Below, in pieces: positions 1-8,516 of a stretch of DNA of 64,000 nt. The position numbers and the translations under genes were made by a program. Origin of the DNA: an uncultured Prevotella sp. (GTDB lineage Bacteria; Bacteroidota; Bacteroidia; Bacteroidales; Bacteroidaceae); the NCBI GenBank assembly GCA_944319915.1, contig CALUEY010000008.1, positions 1-64,000 of the forward strand, given 5' to 3'. The notes beneath the pieces were generated by a model. That model saw nothing but the letters and a program-made list of their open reading frames with translations, ran no database searches and had not been told where the DNA came from. Numbering within the stretch: the stretch's first letter is position 1; the number at the start of each line of letters is the position of its first letter.

Positions 1-39
1 ACACTATAAAGTTACAACAATTTTCGCTAATCACCAAAT

Positions 40-477
40 TTACAAATAGTTATAATTCATCGAACTCACGTTAAATACATTAATATATTCTTCCTTATTA
101 TACCGTCTACGAACTAATTCTTTCCATTCGGCAATTTTATCTTTCAGATATTCTTGATCTTTATCATTGTTATATGATACATCATATAAATTTTCATCTA
201 AAGATTTAAGCAATTCATAAAGATAGGAATCTATCATATCTGTATTTTGGACTAAATACATTTTGTTTTGTTGATTGACCCCTATTTGATTTGTAGCTTC
301 ATCATCTAAAATTGCCATGTATTCTTTAGAAAACCAGTTTTTGTCTGGATCTCTATAACAAATACGATCGTAGTAAATATATCCTGTTAAATGCTGAGAC
401 AAATAATCAGGAGTTATTATTTTTAATTGCTTTACAAAAGCATCTACTTTACTAAAATATGATGTATTTGAGTCCAT
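40..477 (-). CDS. Hypothetical protein, unknown family
   Basis: This encodes a 145-residue soluble protein that I do not recognise. It has no signal peptide or membrane segment. It is rich in Tyr, Asn, Asp and Lys and has a charged, probably helical stretch near residues 85-130. Base composition is strongly AT-rich, like the rest of positions 1-6230 and unlike the GC-rich DNA that follows, so it probably belongs to an acquired region. It is transcribed away from the broken rhuM-like gene at 681. The start ATG at 477 is the only good one. No function can be given. Confidence 0.6.
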   Translation of the reverse strand: MDSNTSYFSKVDAFVKQLKIITPDYLSQHLTGYIYYDRICYRDPDKNWFSKEYMAILDDEATNQIGVNQQNKMYLVQNTDMIDSYLYELLKSLDENLYDVSYNNDKDQEYLKDKIAEWKELVRRRYNKEEYINVFNVSSMNYNYL

Positions 478-680
478 TATTTATTTGATACCTTTAAGAG
501 TGTACAATACTCCAATTTCAATTACAAACATACATAAAAAAGCTCATTTCCCGTCCAGCTCGACGGGAGAAAATCGGATTAGGGAGAATAAATCTATGTA
601 AAATCCATGTTTGAATATAATTTTGTAATAGATTTATGAGTATTTTCCATACCTTTGTATATGTGATAATTAATAACCAA

Positions 681-999
681 ATGAGTCGTGGCGAAGAATT
701 TTGATATACGGAACAGCACGGCGGAGTTTCTTACCTTTAGAGCTGAAGTTAAGGGAAACGGCATTCAAGTGTTATACAAGGATGAAACTATATGGGCAAC
801 AAAAAAGCAATGGATGAATTGTTTGGTGTTGACAGAACTGTCGTTACAAGGCATTTGAAAAATATCTTTGATAGTCCTGAATTACAGCAACATTCAGTAT
901 GTGCAAATTTTGCACATACTGCCGGGAAAGGTAATATATATAACACTGCGTTCTATAATCTCGATGCCATCATATCCGTTGGCTACCGTGTCAATTCTG
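681..999 (+). pseudogene. RhuM family protein, frameshifted and 3'-truncated
   Basis: Reading across two frame changes from ATG 681 gives a typical RhuM N-terminus: RNSTAEF, then DETIWATKKAMDELFGVDRT, then HSVCANFAHTA and NLDAIISVGYRVNS. The first break is in the T run at 699-702, where one T too many makes a TGA. The second is in the A run at 801-806, where one more A would restore the frame. Similarity stops after YRVNS near 999, so the C-terminal half is missing, 25 bases before the end of the convergent helicase gene. The family (associated with pathogenicity islands and mobile DNA) has no settled function. A -7-like box, TACCTTTG, lies at 650-657. Both breaks are in homopolymers, so sequencing error could explain them, but not the missing C-terminus. 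Confidence 0.75.
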
Positions 1000-1024
1000 T
1001 TTGTGTTACTTTAAGTGCTTTAAC

Positions 1025-4000
1025 TTACAAAGAAAGCATCAGGTCTGCTAACAAGACAGCCGTTTCCGCTTCATCTTTGGGCGCATCTTTAGACTTCCAT
1101 GCCACAACGAACCGTACAGATGCAGATTTCACCTTATAGCCTCTTTGTTCCCAACCAGATAATGTTTCCTGCATTTTTGATGATAGTTTGGCCATAGGTT
1201 TATCGGTTGATGGACTGTACAAAAAGAAATTACTGTAGATTAAAGAATCTCCCCCTCTCAGCGCCAAGACCTCTTGTTTTCTGTCTTTGAAGAATCCCAA
1301 ATTGACATCTTTGTGAGAGAGCTGTAGTACAATTTCTTCGGGCATGTCATATTGCCGCTGGTCAACGTGATATTGGTCTACACTTAAATGATTGAAGCAA
1401 TCGCCGTTTGTGTGTATGAATAGTCTGTTTTTTGCACGTGTCATGCCCACGTAATATCGACGCATCAGATGATCGTCCTTTACATAGCTGTCCGATATGA
1501 GCATATATACATCGTCAAACTCCCTGCCTTTAACCTTGTGAATGGTTGATACCACAACATCGGTTCCTGATGTGTCATAGAAGTCTTCCACTGACGACTC
1601 AAATGCAAATTCCCTGAAGTCACTGAAATATTTAGTTCTGTTAGTTTGCTCAAACTGTTCCACACACCGCTTTACATAAATCAAGCTTTGACTTCTGCCA
1701 TAAATAGAAGAGGTTGCATGTTTGGCCTCTTCCCACAGCTCTTCTGTGATTAGTGGTGTTTTTATCCGCTTGTCTATATACCTCAGGAAGTATCTCATTT
1801 CCGCTATGTTCCAAAAACGCAAGCCGTCCATTGACTGTACCAGTTTGCTGTTTATACCATGCTTTCGCAGGAGGGCTGTCAAGATTACGGCCTCTTCGTT
1901 TGTTTGGGTGAGTACACACGAAGTGCCTTTGCCCTTGTGCTGAAGTAAGTTTTCGACAAGCGGTTGGTACATATATGCTGAGTGATGGCGTATCACTTCC
2001 ACCCATCCTTTCTCTTTTCTCATAGAGATGATAGGTGCGCTTTTTATCCTTTTATGGATGGTTTTCAAGAATCCGTTGGCAAAATCCACCGGCTGGCGTG
2101 CACTGCGGTAATTCTCGGTCATTTCGAAAAATGTACTTCCTGTTTCTTGCGATAGCCGATACATATAATCGGAATCGGAGCCTCGGAATTCATAGATGTT
2201 TTGGTCATCGTCTCCCACTGCTATCACTCGCATTTCTTCGTTATGGGCCATCATAGCCATTACAAGTGCGTATTCTTCTGCTCCCATGTCTTGGGCTTCA
2301 TCTATAACCAATACCGTCTTACCGATTTTGTTCGGTTCAACTTCTCCTTGACGTATCATTTCGGCTGCCTTTGAGACGACATTCTTTGAATCTTCAAGAT
2401 TTCCTATTCGCCCCAAGAGGTCGAAGCAATAGGAATGGAATGTTTTAATTTCTACAAAATGAGCCGCATTGCCTATCAATTCCATAAGCCGTTGTTTGAA
2501 TTCCGTAGCAGCTGCCCTTGAAAATGTCAGCATCAATAACTGTTCGTGTTTTACGTCTTCAAGCAACAGAAGCGAGGCCAGCTTGTGAACCAGAACTCGT
2601 GTTTTTCCGCTACCGGGCCCCGCCGCAACCACAATGCAACGTGAATCTTTATCGGAAATGATTTCCTTTTGCCGTTTGGATAATTGTCCAAACAATTGAT
2701 TGTATTTCTGCGGTGTCAAGTTGCGTTGTATCTCGCTTGTTCTGTCTCCCTTAAAATATTTTGTGACAAACTTCTTGTAGTCCATCTGGAAATAATCCTG
2801 GACATATTGCAAGGCCGCATGATAATTCCTTACCATTAGATTGGCATATTCCCCCACAATATGTACTTGCTGGATTTTCAGTTTGTAGAATTCGTCCAGC
2901 ATTCGGTAGTCGTCTTGCTTGTATCTTGACTTGTTGTCTTTTATTCTTTGGATAGTCATGGCATTGTATAGTACCAGAAAACCGCCTTCAAGTTTTAGCG
3001 CACCGATTTTCGATAAATACAAAAGTGCTTCTTCCACATCTTCCAGCTGAATATCATCAAGTCCGCCAAAAAGAGATCGGGAACTAGATCTTATCCGGTT
3101 CAGAAGCTCTACTACGGAGAACTGTATGGCTTTGCCTGGTACATTCTCCTTTTCTGCATTTAGCGCCAATTTGTATAGCCATTCTACGGTAAAGCGACTT
3201 ATTTCCAATCGTTTTTCAAATCGCCTGATGGTAGACTCCAAATCTGCCTGACGAGCTATCTCCATGTTATGGACCGCATCCTCTTTTTTACGCGTATATC
3301 CCTTGATGGTGAGGAAATAGAGCAATGTCCGAATGTCTTTCTCTTTGGATGTGCTGATTCCATCGTTTACGGCATCCTCATTCAGCTGCTTGCATGATAT
3401 TCGTAAAGGCTCATCGGAAATATGGCTGAGAATGTATTGTTCAAGTTTTGCAAAGCGTTCGAGGAGCATTTGCGACTTTCGTTCCGAATCACCTGCGTCC
3501 TGCAAATAGGCAAATATGTCTTTACTGTCTGCCAATATACCTTCCTGCCGCATTCGTACCACTACTGATATAACATCTTTTTTGCTTAATCCCAAAATGT
3601 CTGCCAGATAGTCGATTCGTGATTCGGCTTCCGAATCTTGGGCCTTGGCGATATGTTTTTGAGAAATCAATGACTTAATGATACGTACAGCCTTTTCGAT
3701 TTCATCGCTGCCAAAAAGCAGTGATGCTGATATGCGCTCTCTTGCCTCGTCCATATTCTTTACCGTTATACCTGTGGCATATACATGAGGAACATTGCTT
3801 CCTCTTACCAAGTATCCGCTTTGTTCCAAAGCTGCCAATGCAGTTCGTACACGGGTCTCAATGTCAGATACAGAATCGTCCCACCCTGCTTGTCGGGCAA
3901 TCTCCAATGCAGAGCAGTTGACTTTCATACGGTGTTTGGTAAGGCTTTTGACAGCTTTCCATACTTGTTGTATTTCGCTAATGCTAAGTTTTGTTTGGTT

Positions 4001-5899
4001 CAGCAATATAAAATGCTTGTCCAAATCATTGTCATTATAAAGCACATAACAACGTGCGCTAAGGTTGGGGTCACGGCCTGCCCTGCCTGCCTCTTGAACA
4101 TAATTCTCCAGCGAATCGGAAATGTCATAATGCACCACAAGACCGACATCTTTCTTGTCCACTCCCATGCCAAATGCGGATGTGGCCACAATGATGTGTA
4201 CCTGACCGTTCATGAAAGCGTCTTGGCTGGCTATTTTTTCATCGGCTTCCATTTTCCCATTGAAAGAGAGTGCCTTGTAACCGTCGCGAGTAAGCTTTGC
4301 AGCCAGTTCTCTTGTCCGCTTGGTACGCGATACGTAAACAATTGTCGGGCAATCGGCTTCTGCGACAAGTTCTCTTAGCTTCAGATATTTATCATTGTCA
4401 TTCTCCACATGTATGACAGAATAGTGTAGATTCGTTCTTGTGGCAGTTGATGCGAATAATTCCAGGTTCAAATTCAATGTCTGCCTGAAATAGTCGCAGA
4501 TGTCTTGGATCACTTTCTGTTTGGCCGTAGCCGTGAAACAAGATACTGGTATCGGGGTTTTGCATTTCTTCTTTTTCTGGTATTGTTGTATGAATTTGCC
4601 AATGTAGAGATAGTCAACCCTGAAATCATGCCCCCATGAAGAAAAGCAGTGCGCTTCGTCTATCACAAACCTTACAACGTGGCGCGCCATCAATATTTTC
4701 TCTATCGTTTTTGAGCGAAGCATTTCGGGAGAGATGTATAGCAGCGAGGCTTCTCCATCTTGTACTCTTTGTATGCACAGCGACCTTGTGATTGGATCCA
4801 ACATCCCATTTATGGTTACGGCATCCGTGATGCCTCTGTCGGCAAGGTTATCTACCTGGTCTTTCATCAAGGACTGCAAGGGGGAGATAACCACCGTAAG
4901 CCCATGCATGGAGTGTCCTGCCATGAGTGCAGGCAATTGGAAAGTAAGTGATTTGCCGCCACCGGTAGGAAATATCGCCAACAGCGATTTCCCTTCCACT
5001 GCAGCTTGGGCAGCACGTTCTTGCAGTGGCTCGCCTTCGTATGTACGGAAGCACTCGTAGCCGAAAAATGTCTTTAAGTTATGAAGCACATCCAATTGCG
5101 TACGGCAATAGTCACAGCCTTTGTGGCAATTGGTATGGCGCAAGAGTTTTACAATAAATTCCACTTCCGGATAATTATAAAGCACCCATCCGGGAGTGAT
5201 GGAGCGATAATCGGTGGTATCAATCAGAGCCAAAGCGTATGCCAATCCGCATGGATATTGACGAATGAGCATGCCAAGGTCGGCATGTTGGCAAATCTTT
5301 CCTGCATAAAGATCTTTTATAAGTTTTTGTATTCCTTCATGGATATACGCTGCACTTACAATACTGAGAAATCCTTCAAATTCCTTCTTGCCTTTCAGCA
5401 GCGATGCGAATAGCAAACGCTTTTCTTGCGGTAATGAATGCCAGCATGCTATTTCATCCAGCAATAAGTCCTTTGCTTTTTTGCAGTCATTCACCGGATT
5501 GTTCATCTGTTCGCTGATTAGCTTGTCATCTTTCACAAGTCTGTGATAAGGACGTTCCGGGAACAGTAAGGGCGAAACATAAAGCGTATCAACTAAAATC
5601 CAGCGGCATTTTTGGTCCGTAAACAAGTAATTGGCATCGTGGTGAATGATATTGTGACCACAGATATAGTCTACATCATTTAGGAAAACAAATAATTCTT
5701 CTTTTGAAGTTTTATGAAATGTCGTGTCATCATGTTTGAGTGCTCCTATATCATGAATTTTATGGTCTTTTAACCCTACTTCAACATCTACTATGGCATA
5801 ATGAGGAGCACTGCATGGTGCAGAGTTGGTTTTATTGCCGATAATTTTGTTTTTATTCTCGACGTTCTCAGTTCCAAAGAGTTTACCCCATATTGACAT
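1025..5899 (-). CDS. Exonuclease-like/RecQ/UvrD fusion DNA helicase
   Basis: This 1624-residue protein joins three enzyme modules. Residues about 30-150 resemble a DEDD 3'-5' exonuclease (AIVDVEVG, then CGHNIIHHD), though the last His of the usual active site is not obvious. A Cys cluster (NCHKGCDYC, about residue 260) may bind zinc. Residues about 285-640 are a RecQ-type SF2 helicase: FPTGGGKS near 313, DEAHCFSSWGHD near 415, and ATSAFGMGVD and QEAGRAGRD as motifs V and VI. Residues about 1080-1520 are a UvrD/Rep SF1 helicase: AAGPGSGKT near 1097, VIDEAQDMG near 1200, GDDDQNIYEFRG, STIHKVKGREFD and YYVGMTRAKNR. All motor motifs look intact. It should unwind and perhaps trim DNA, in repair or in defence against foreign DNA. 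It lies alone in the AT-rich island next to a broken rhuM-like gene. Confidence 0.9.
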   Translation of the reverse strand: MSIWGKLFGTENVENKNKIIGNKTNSAPCSAPHYAIVDVEVGLKDHKIHDIGALKHDDTTFHKTSKEELFVFLNDVDYICGHNIIHHDANYLFTDQKCRWILVDTLYVSPLLFPERPYHRLVKDDKLISEQMNNPVNDCKKAKDLLLDEIACWHSLPQEKRLLFASLLKGKKEFEGFLSIVSAAYIHEGIQKLIKDLYAGKICQHADLGMLIRQYPCGLAYALALIDTTDYRSITPGWVLYNYPEVEFIVKLLRHTNCHKGCDYCRTQLDVLHNLKTFFGYECFRTYEGEPLQERAAQAAVEGKSLLAIFPTGGGKSLTFQLPALMAGHSMHGLTVVISPLQSLMKDQVDNLADRGITDAVTINGMLDPITRSLCIQRVQDGEASLLYISPEMLRSKTIEKILMARHVVRFVIDEAHCFSSWGHDFRVDYLYIGKFIQQYQKKKKCKTPIPVSCFTATAKQKVIQDICDYFRQTLNLNLELFASTATRTNLHYSVIHVENDNDKYLKLRELVAEADCPTIVYVSRTKRTRELAAKLTRDGYKALSFNGKMEADEKIASQDAFMNGQVHIIVATSAFGMGVDKKDVGLVVHYDISDSLENYVQEAGRAGRDPNLSARCYVLYNDNDLDKHFILLNQTKLSISEIQQVWKAVKSLTKHRMKVNCSALEIARQAGWDDSVSDIETRVRTALAALEQSGYLVRGSNVPHVYATGITVKNMDEARERISASLLFGSDEIEKAVRIIKSLISQKHIAKAQDSEAESRIDYLADILGLSKKDVISVVVRMRQEGILADSKDIFAYLQDAGDSERKSQMLLERFAKLEQYILSHISDEPLRISCKQLNEDAVNDGISTSKEKDIRTLLYFLTIKGYTRKKEDAVHNMEIARQADLESTIRRFEKRLEISRFTVEWLYKLALNAEKENVPGKAIQFSVVELLNRIRSSSRSLFGGLDDIQLEDVEEALLYLSKIGALKLEGGFLVLYNAMTIQRIKDNKSRYKQDDYRMLDEFYKLKIQQVHIVGEYANLMVRNYHAALQYVQDYFQMDYKKFVTKYFKGDRTSEIQRNLTPQKYNQLFGQLSKRQKEIISDKDSRCIVVAAGPGSGKTRVLVHKLASLLLLEDVKHEQLLMLTFSRAAATEFKQRLMELIGNAAHFVEIKTFHSYCFDLLGRIGNLEDSKNVVSKAAEMIRQGEVEPNKIGKTVLVIDEAQDMGAEEYALVMAMMAHNEEMRVIAVGDDDQNIYEFRGSDSDYMYRLSQETGSTFFEMTENYRSARQPVDFANGFLKTIHKRIKSAPIISMRKEKGWVEVIRHHSAYMYQPLVENLLQHKGKGTSCVLTQTNEEAVILTALLRKHGINSKLVQSMDGLRFWNIAEMRYFLRYIDKRIKTPLITEELWEEAKHATSSIYGRSQSLIYVKRCVEQFEQTNRTKYFSDFREFAFESSVEDFYDTSGTDVVVSTIHKVKGREFDDVYMLISDSYVKDDHLMRRYYVGMTRAKNRLFIHTNGDCFNHLSVDQYHVDQRQYDMPEEIVLQLSHKDVNLGFFKDRKQEVLALRGGDSLIYSNFFLYSPSTDKPMAKLSSKMQETLSGWEQRGYKVKSASVRFVVAWKSKDAPKDEAETAVLLADLMLSL

Positions 5900-6082
5900 A
5901 CCGCAATATAATAAATAGTTCTAATGTATCTGCATAAGTTCATCACTATTAAGGTATATTACCCTAATATCATATACAAAAGTAAGGATAAAATCGAAGA
6001 ATCTATTAAAAATGTCTTATATTTTTTGATTATTATGCGTTTATATCACGAATTCTTCAAATAATCTGTACCTTTACAGTCA
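5900..6082. other. AT-rich intergenic stretch, no gene seen
   Basis: This stretch upstream of the helicase gene shows no open reading frame of note. It is AT-rich, and the change to GC-rich DNA comes just after it, near 6240. It should hold the helicase promoter on the minus strand, but I could not assign a convincing pair of boxes. Confidence 0.5.
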
Positions 6083-6261
6083 AAGAGCTGTGGTTGCTTA
6101 TGGATGCTTGTTTTCGGGTTTGCGTGATATTTGCAATACGTCCACGCAAGTCGCTGAGAGATATAATGTATTGATTTTGAGGAAAACAAATGATTCCGAT
6201 AAGTAAATTCATATTAAATCTCATGCAAAAGCGTGCAGCTCAATGAGTTGCACGTTTTTTT
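6083..6261 (+). ncRNA. Candidate small RNA at the island border
   Basis: A -7-like box, TACCTTTA, lies at 6069-6076, and an intrinsic terminator ends at 6261, with no open reading frame between them. A perfect stem (TTGCGTG and CACGCAA, loop about 18 nt) lies in the middle, near 6119-6152. No good -33 box is at the normal distance, so the promoter is weak evidence. It could be a small RNA or the remains of a gene that once used this terminator. I do not recognise a known RNA family. Confidence 0.35.
6233..6261 (+). terminator. Intrinsic terminator, plus strand
   Basis: GTGCAGCTC (6233-6241) pairs with GAGTTGCAC (6245-6253) across a 3-nt loop with one G-T pair. A run of seven T follows at 6255-6261. 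No plus-strand gene is visible upstream, which is the main reason to suspect a small RNA here. Confidence 0.75.
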
Positions 6262-6349
6262 GCGTTTATGGGGCATGGTTGCCGACAGCGGAAAGCCACT
6301 TGTTCGCCCCGAACCCGCATACCGCAAATGGAGCTTTGCAGACATCCGC

Positions 6350-6391
6350 AAAAAAAACATGGGAGCCTGCCCATGCGACAAGCTCCCATGT
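6350..6391 (-). terminator. Intrinsic terminator of the decarboxylase-cupin gene
   Basis: On the minus strand, ACATGGGAGC pairs perfectly with GCTCCCATGT (positions 6382-6391 and 6357-6366) and is followed by a run of T (A run at 6350-6357 on the plus strand). It lies about 40 bases beyond the stop of the gene at 6433. An outer imperfect inverted repeat (6314-6328 with 6396-6411) encloses it. Confidence 0.8.
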
Positions 6392-6432
6392 GGGTTTGCG
6401 GTATGCTCGGGCAGATGCGCCCGCAGCCGGGC

Positions 6433-7254
6433 TTATTTGCCCAGTTTGTTGTATTCCTCGTCAGTAACAGACTCCAGCCATTCGTTGGAGGCATTCTCTC
6501 CGGGAATCTCGAAGGCAAGGTGGGCAAACCAGCTGTCGGCAGCCGCACCGTGCCAGTGCTTCACGTTGGCTGGTATGTGGATTACGTCGCCTGGCAGCAT
6601 CTGCACTGCGGGCTTGCCCTCTTCCTGGTACCATCCCTTGCCGGCCACGCACACCAGCATCTGCCCGCCGCCCTTGGTGGCATGGTGGATGTGCCAGTTG
6701 TTGCGGCAGCGCGGCTCGAACGTCACGTTGGAGAAAGGTATCTGCTCTGAGGAAACCCGCGCAAGGTAACTGTTGCCTATGAAATACTTGGCGTAGGCGG
6801 TGTTGGGGTCCCCGATGGGGAATATCATCTCGCGCTGGAAAGCGGCCTTGGCGTCGGCCCCGGCGGCATCGTCGGCCCACACTTCCTTGGCCAGGCGGAA
6901 TGCGCCCCAGGCATTGGGCCATCCTGCGTAGAATGCGATGTGAGTGAGCATCTCGGATATCTCGGTGCGGGTGATGCCGTTCTGCCTGGCAAACTGCAGG
7001 TGGTGAGTGAGTGAGGAGTCGATGATGCCCTTGCCCACAAGCGTGGCTATGGTTATCATGCTGCGGTCGTGTGGGCTGAGGCCCGGGCGGTTCCACACTT
7101 CCCCAAAGAGAACGTCATCGTTAAGCTCGGCAAACTTAGGGGCAAATTCTCCCAACTGCGCGTGTCCGGCAGTCTGCGTAATCTTTTTTTGTGCCATAAT
7201 TCCTTGAGTGTTAGTCATTGTTGCCACCAATAATAAAAACAAGATCTTTTTCAT
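6433..7254 (-). CDS. Secreted carboxymuconolactone decarboxylase-cupin fusion
   Basis: This 273-residue protein starts with a signal peptide (about residues 1-21, ending IMAQ), so it acts in the periplasm. Residues about 35-130 are a carboxymuconolactone decarboxylase/AhpD-like helical domain of the type without the CxxC peroxidase motif. Residues about 165-255 are a cupin barrel with the metal-binding pattern WHIHH, a downstream Gln (GGGQ) and VKHWHG. Such fusions are common in Bacteroidales. Their substrate is not known, and the domain names alone do not prove a decarboxylase. It is followed by its own terminator and preceded by a small secreted cyclophilin-like gene on the same strand, 25 bases upstream, so the two are probably cotranscribed. 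Confidence 0.85.
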   Translation of the reverse strand: MKKILFLLLVATMTNTQGIMAQKKITQTAGHAQLGEFAPKFAELNDDVLFGEVWNRPGLSPHDRSMITIATLVGKGIIDSSLTHHLQFARQNGITRTEISEMLTHIAFYAGWPNAWGAFRLAKEVWADDAAGADAKAAFQREMIFPIGDPNTAYAKYFIGNSYLARVSSEQIPFSNVTFEPRCRNNWHIHHATKGGGQMLVCVAGKGWYQEEGKPAVQMLPGDVIHIPANVKHWHGAAADSWFAHLAFEIPGENASNEWLESVTDEEYNKLGK

Positions 7255-7279
7255 AATGCATTGTTTTTGTATGGGCTTG

Positions 7280-7744
7280 TCATTCCAAAGAGAGTGTCAC
7301 GGTAACGTCGCCTCGGCCCAACGCCGCCTTAAGGTCGGCCTGCGTGGCGTTGTTTATCTTGCCCAAGCGGGTGAAACTCCACGAGTTGGCATCGTAGTAT
7401 ATGACGAAGTTATGTCCTTGGTAGAGAATGATGTCGCCCGGCCCGGTGGTGGTGGGTCTGTCGTTGCGCGGCAGGCTGATGCCGAGCGAGCCAACCTTTT
7501 CCATGTTGGCATAGTCTTCCATTTCCACGGTTATGCTGCCCTTGGCAAGCTGCTCCTTCAGGGCCTGCGCAGACGAGTTGTCTGCCAATGTGGCGGTGAA
7601 CGTCTTGCCGCCCTCTATTGCCAGTTTGATGGTGTTGCTTTCCATATCCGTATTGTTTTGATTGCCTAAAACCTTTTGCCCGGCCTGGGCCGCCACGCCA
7701 ATGGCGCACAGCACCAGGACTGCAACCATGATTAGCCTGTTCAT
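7280..7744 (-). CDS. Secreted cyclophilin-like fold protein
   Basis: This 154-residue protein has a signal peptide (about residues 1-19) and then a domain of about 120 residues matching the bacterial cyclophilin-like fold family: a start of the type IKLAIEGGKTFTATL, a central LPRNDRPTTTGPGDI and YQGHNFVIYYD near the end. In this family the barrel resembles cyclophilin, but the proline isomerase residues are generally not conserved, so enzyme activity is not implied. A -7 box (TATCTTTG on the minus strand, 7769-7776) lies 25 bases upstream of the start. It probably forms a two-gene operon with the decarboxylase-cupin gene downstream. Confidence 0.75.
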   Translation of the reverse strand: MNRLIMVAVLVLCAIGVAAQAGQKVLGNQNNTDMESNTIKLAIEGGKTFTATLADNSSAQALKEQLAKGSITVEMEDYANMEKVGSLGISLPRNDRPTTTGPGDIILYQGHNFVIYYDANSWSFTRLGKINNATQADLKAALGRGDVTVTLSLE

Positions 7745-7940
7745 TTCTTCCCTTTGCTTTTACGATTGCAAAGATACGGCAATATGTTGCACGGAAGGAT
7801 AGACATATCCCCGAAGTTTGTATCACTTTTACAGAAAATGAGATTCCAAGGCAAATCCGTCAGGCTCGCAGTGGCCTCGTTTTTGCCCAATGCCTTACCT
7901 ATAATAGTGCAACAAGGATTCGCGTTTACCTTCCTTGCCA

Positions 7941-8516
7941 TCAATACAGCAGCACAAGGCCGGCGAACGCGCTGTATATGATCATCCGTATCGGATTGAT
8001 GTGCAGGAACTTTGTTCCTACAAACGTGGCCACGAACAGTGCCACGCTTATCCAGAACTGCCAAGGGTTCTCCGAGGGCGAGGAGAAGTTTTCCTTGGTC
8101 ATCAGGAGCAGCGTGGCAGCCCCGAGCAAGCCCACCACAGCCGGGCGCAGGCCGAGGAATACGGACTGCACCGCCTGCGTGTTCATGTACTTGATGAACA
8201 GGCGACTGATGAGGATCATGAGGATGATTGACGGCAGCATGAGCGCAAACGTGGCCAAGGCACTGCCAAGCACCGACATTGTATAGCCATAGCCGGCATT
8301 GTGGACTGCGGTGAATCCGCAGTAAGTGGCGCTGTTTATGCCTATGGGGCCGGGCGTCATCTGGCTTATGGCCACGATGTCGGTAAACTCGCTCGTGGTC
8401 ATCCAGTGCCAGTGGTGAACCACCTCGCCCTGTATGAGCGACAGCATGCCGTAGCCTCCGCCGAAACCGAAGAGGCCTATGAAGAAGAATGTAACGAACA
8501 GATGGAAGAATATCAT
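7941..8516 (-). CDS. Chromate transporter, second half-size CHR subunit
   Basis: This 191-residue membrane protein is one CHR domain of the ChrA family. It opens with FGFGGGYGML, the glycine-rich motif of the first helix, then LIQGEVVHH, and the ISQMTPGPIGINSATYCG motif, followed by several hydrophobic helices. Half-size ChrA proteins work as pairs, usually from adjacent genes, as here. I chose the ATG at 8516, which overlaps the stop of the upstream gene by one base (TGATG); a GTG three bases earlier is possible. The family exports chromate in some bacteria, but the substrate in Bacteroidales is untested. Confidence 0.88.
   Translation of the reverse strand: MIFFHLFVTFFFIGLFGFGGGYGMLSLIQGEVVHHWHWMTTSEFTDIVAISQMTPGPIGINSATYCGFTAVHNAGYGYTMSVLGSALATFALMLPSIILMILISRLFIKYMNTQAVQSVFLGLRPAVVGLLGAATLLLMTKENFSSPSENPWQFWISVALFVATFVGTKFLHINPIRMIIYSAFAGLVLLY

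Noticed and set aside
1..6240. Insertion sequence or integrative element with defined ends
   Set aside because: No transposase, integrase or flanking repeat is seen. Only composition and gene content mark the island.
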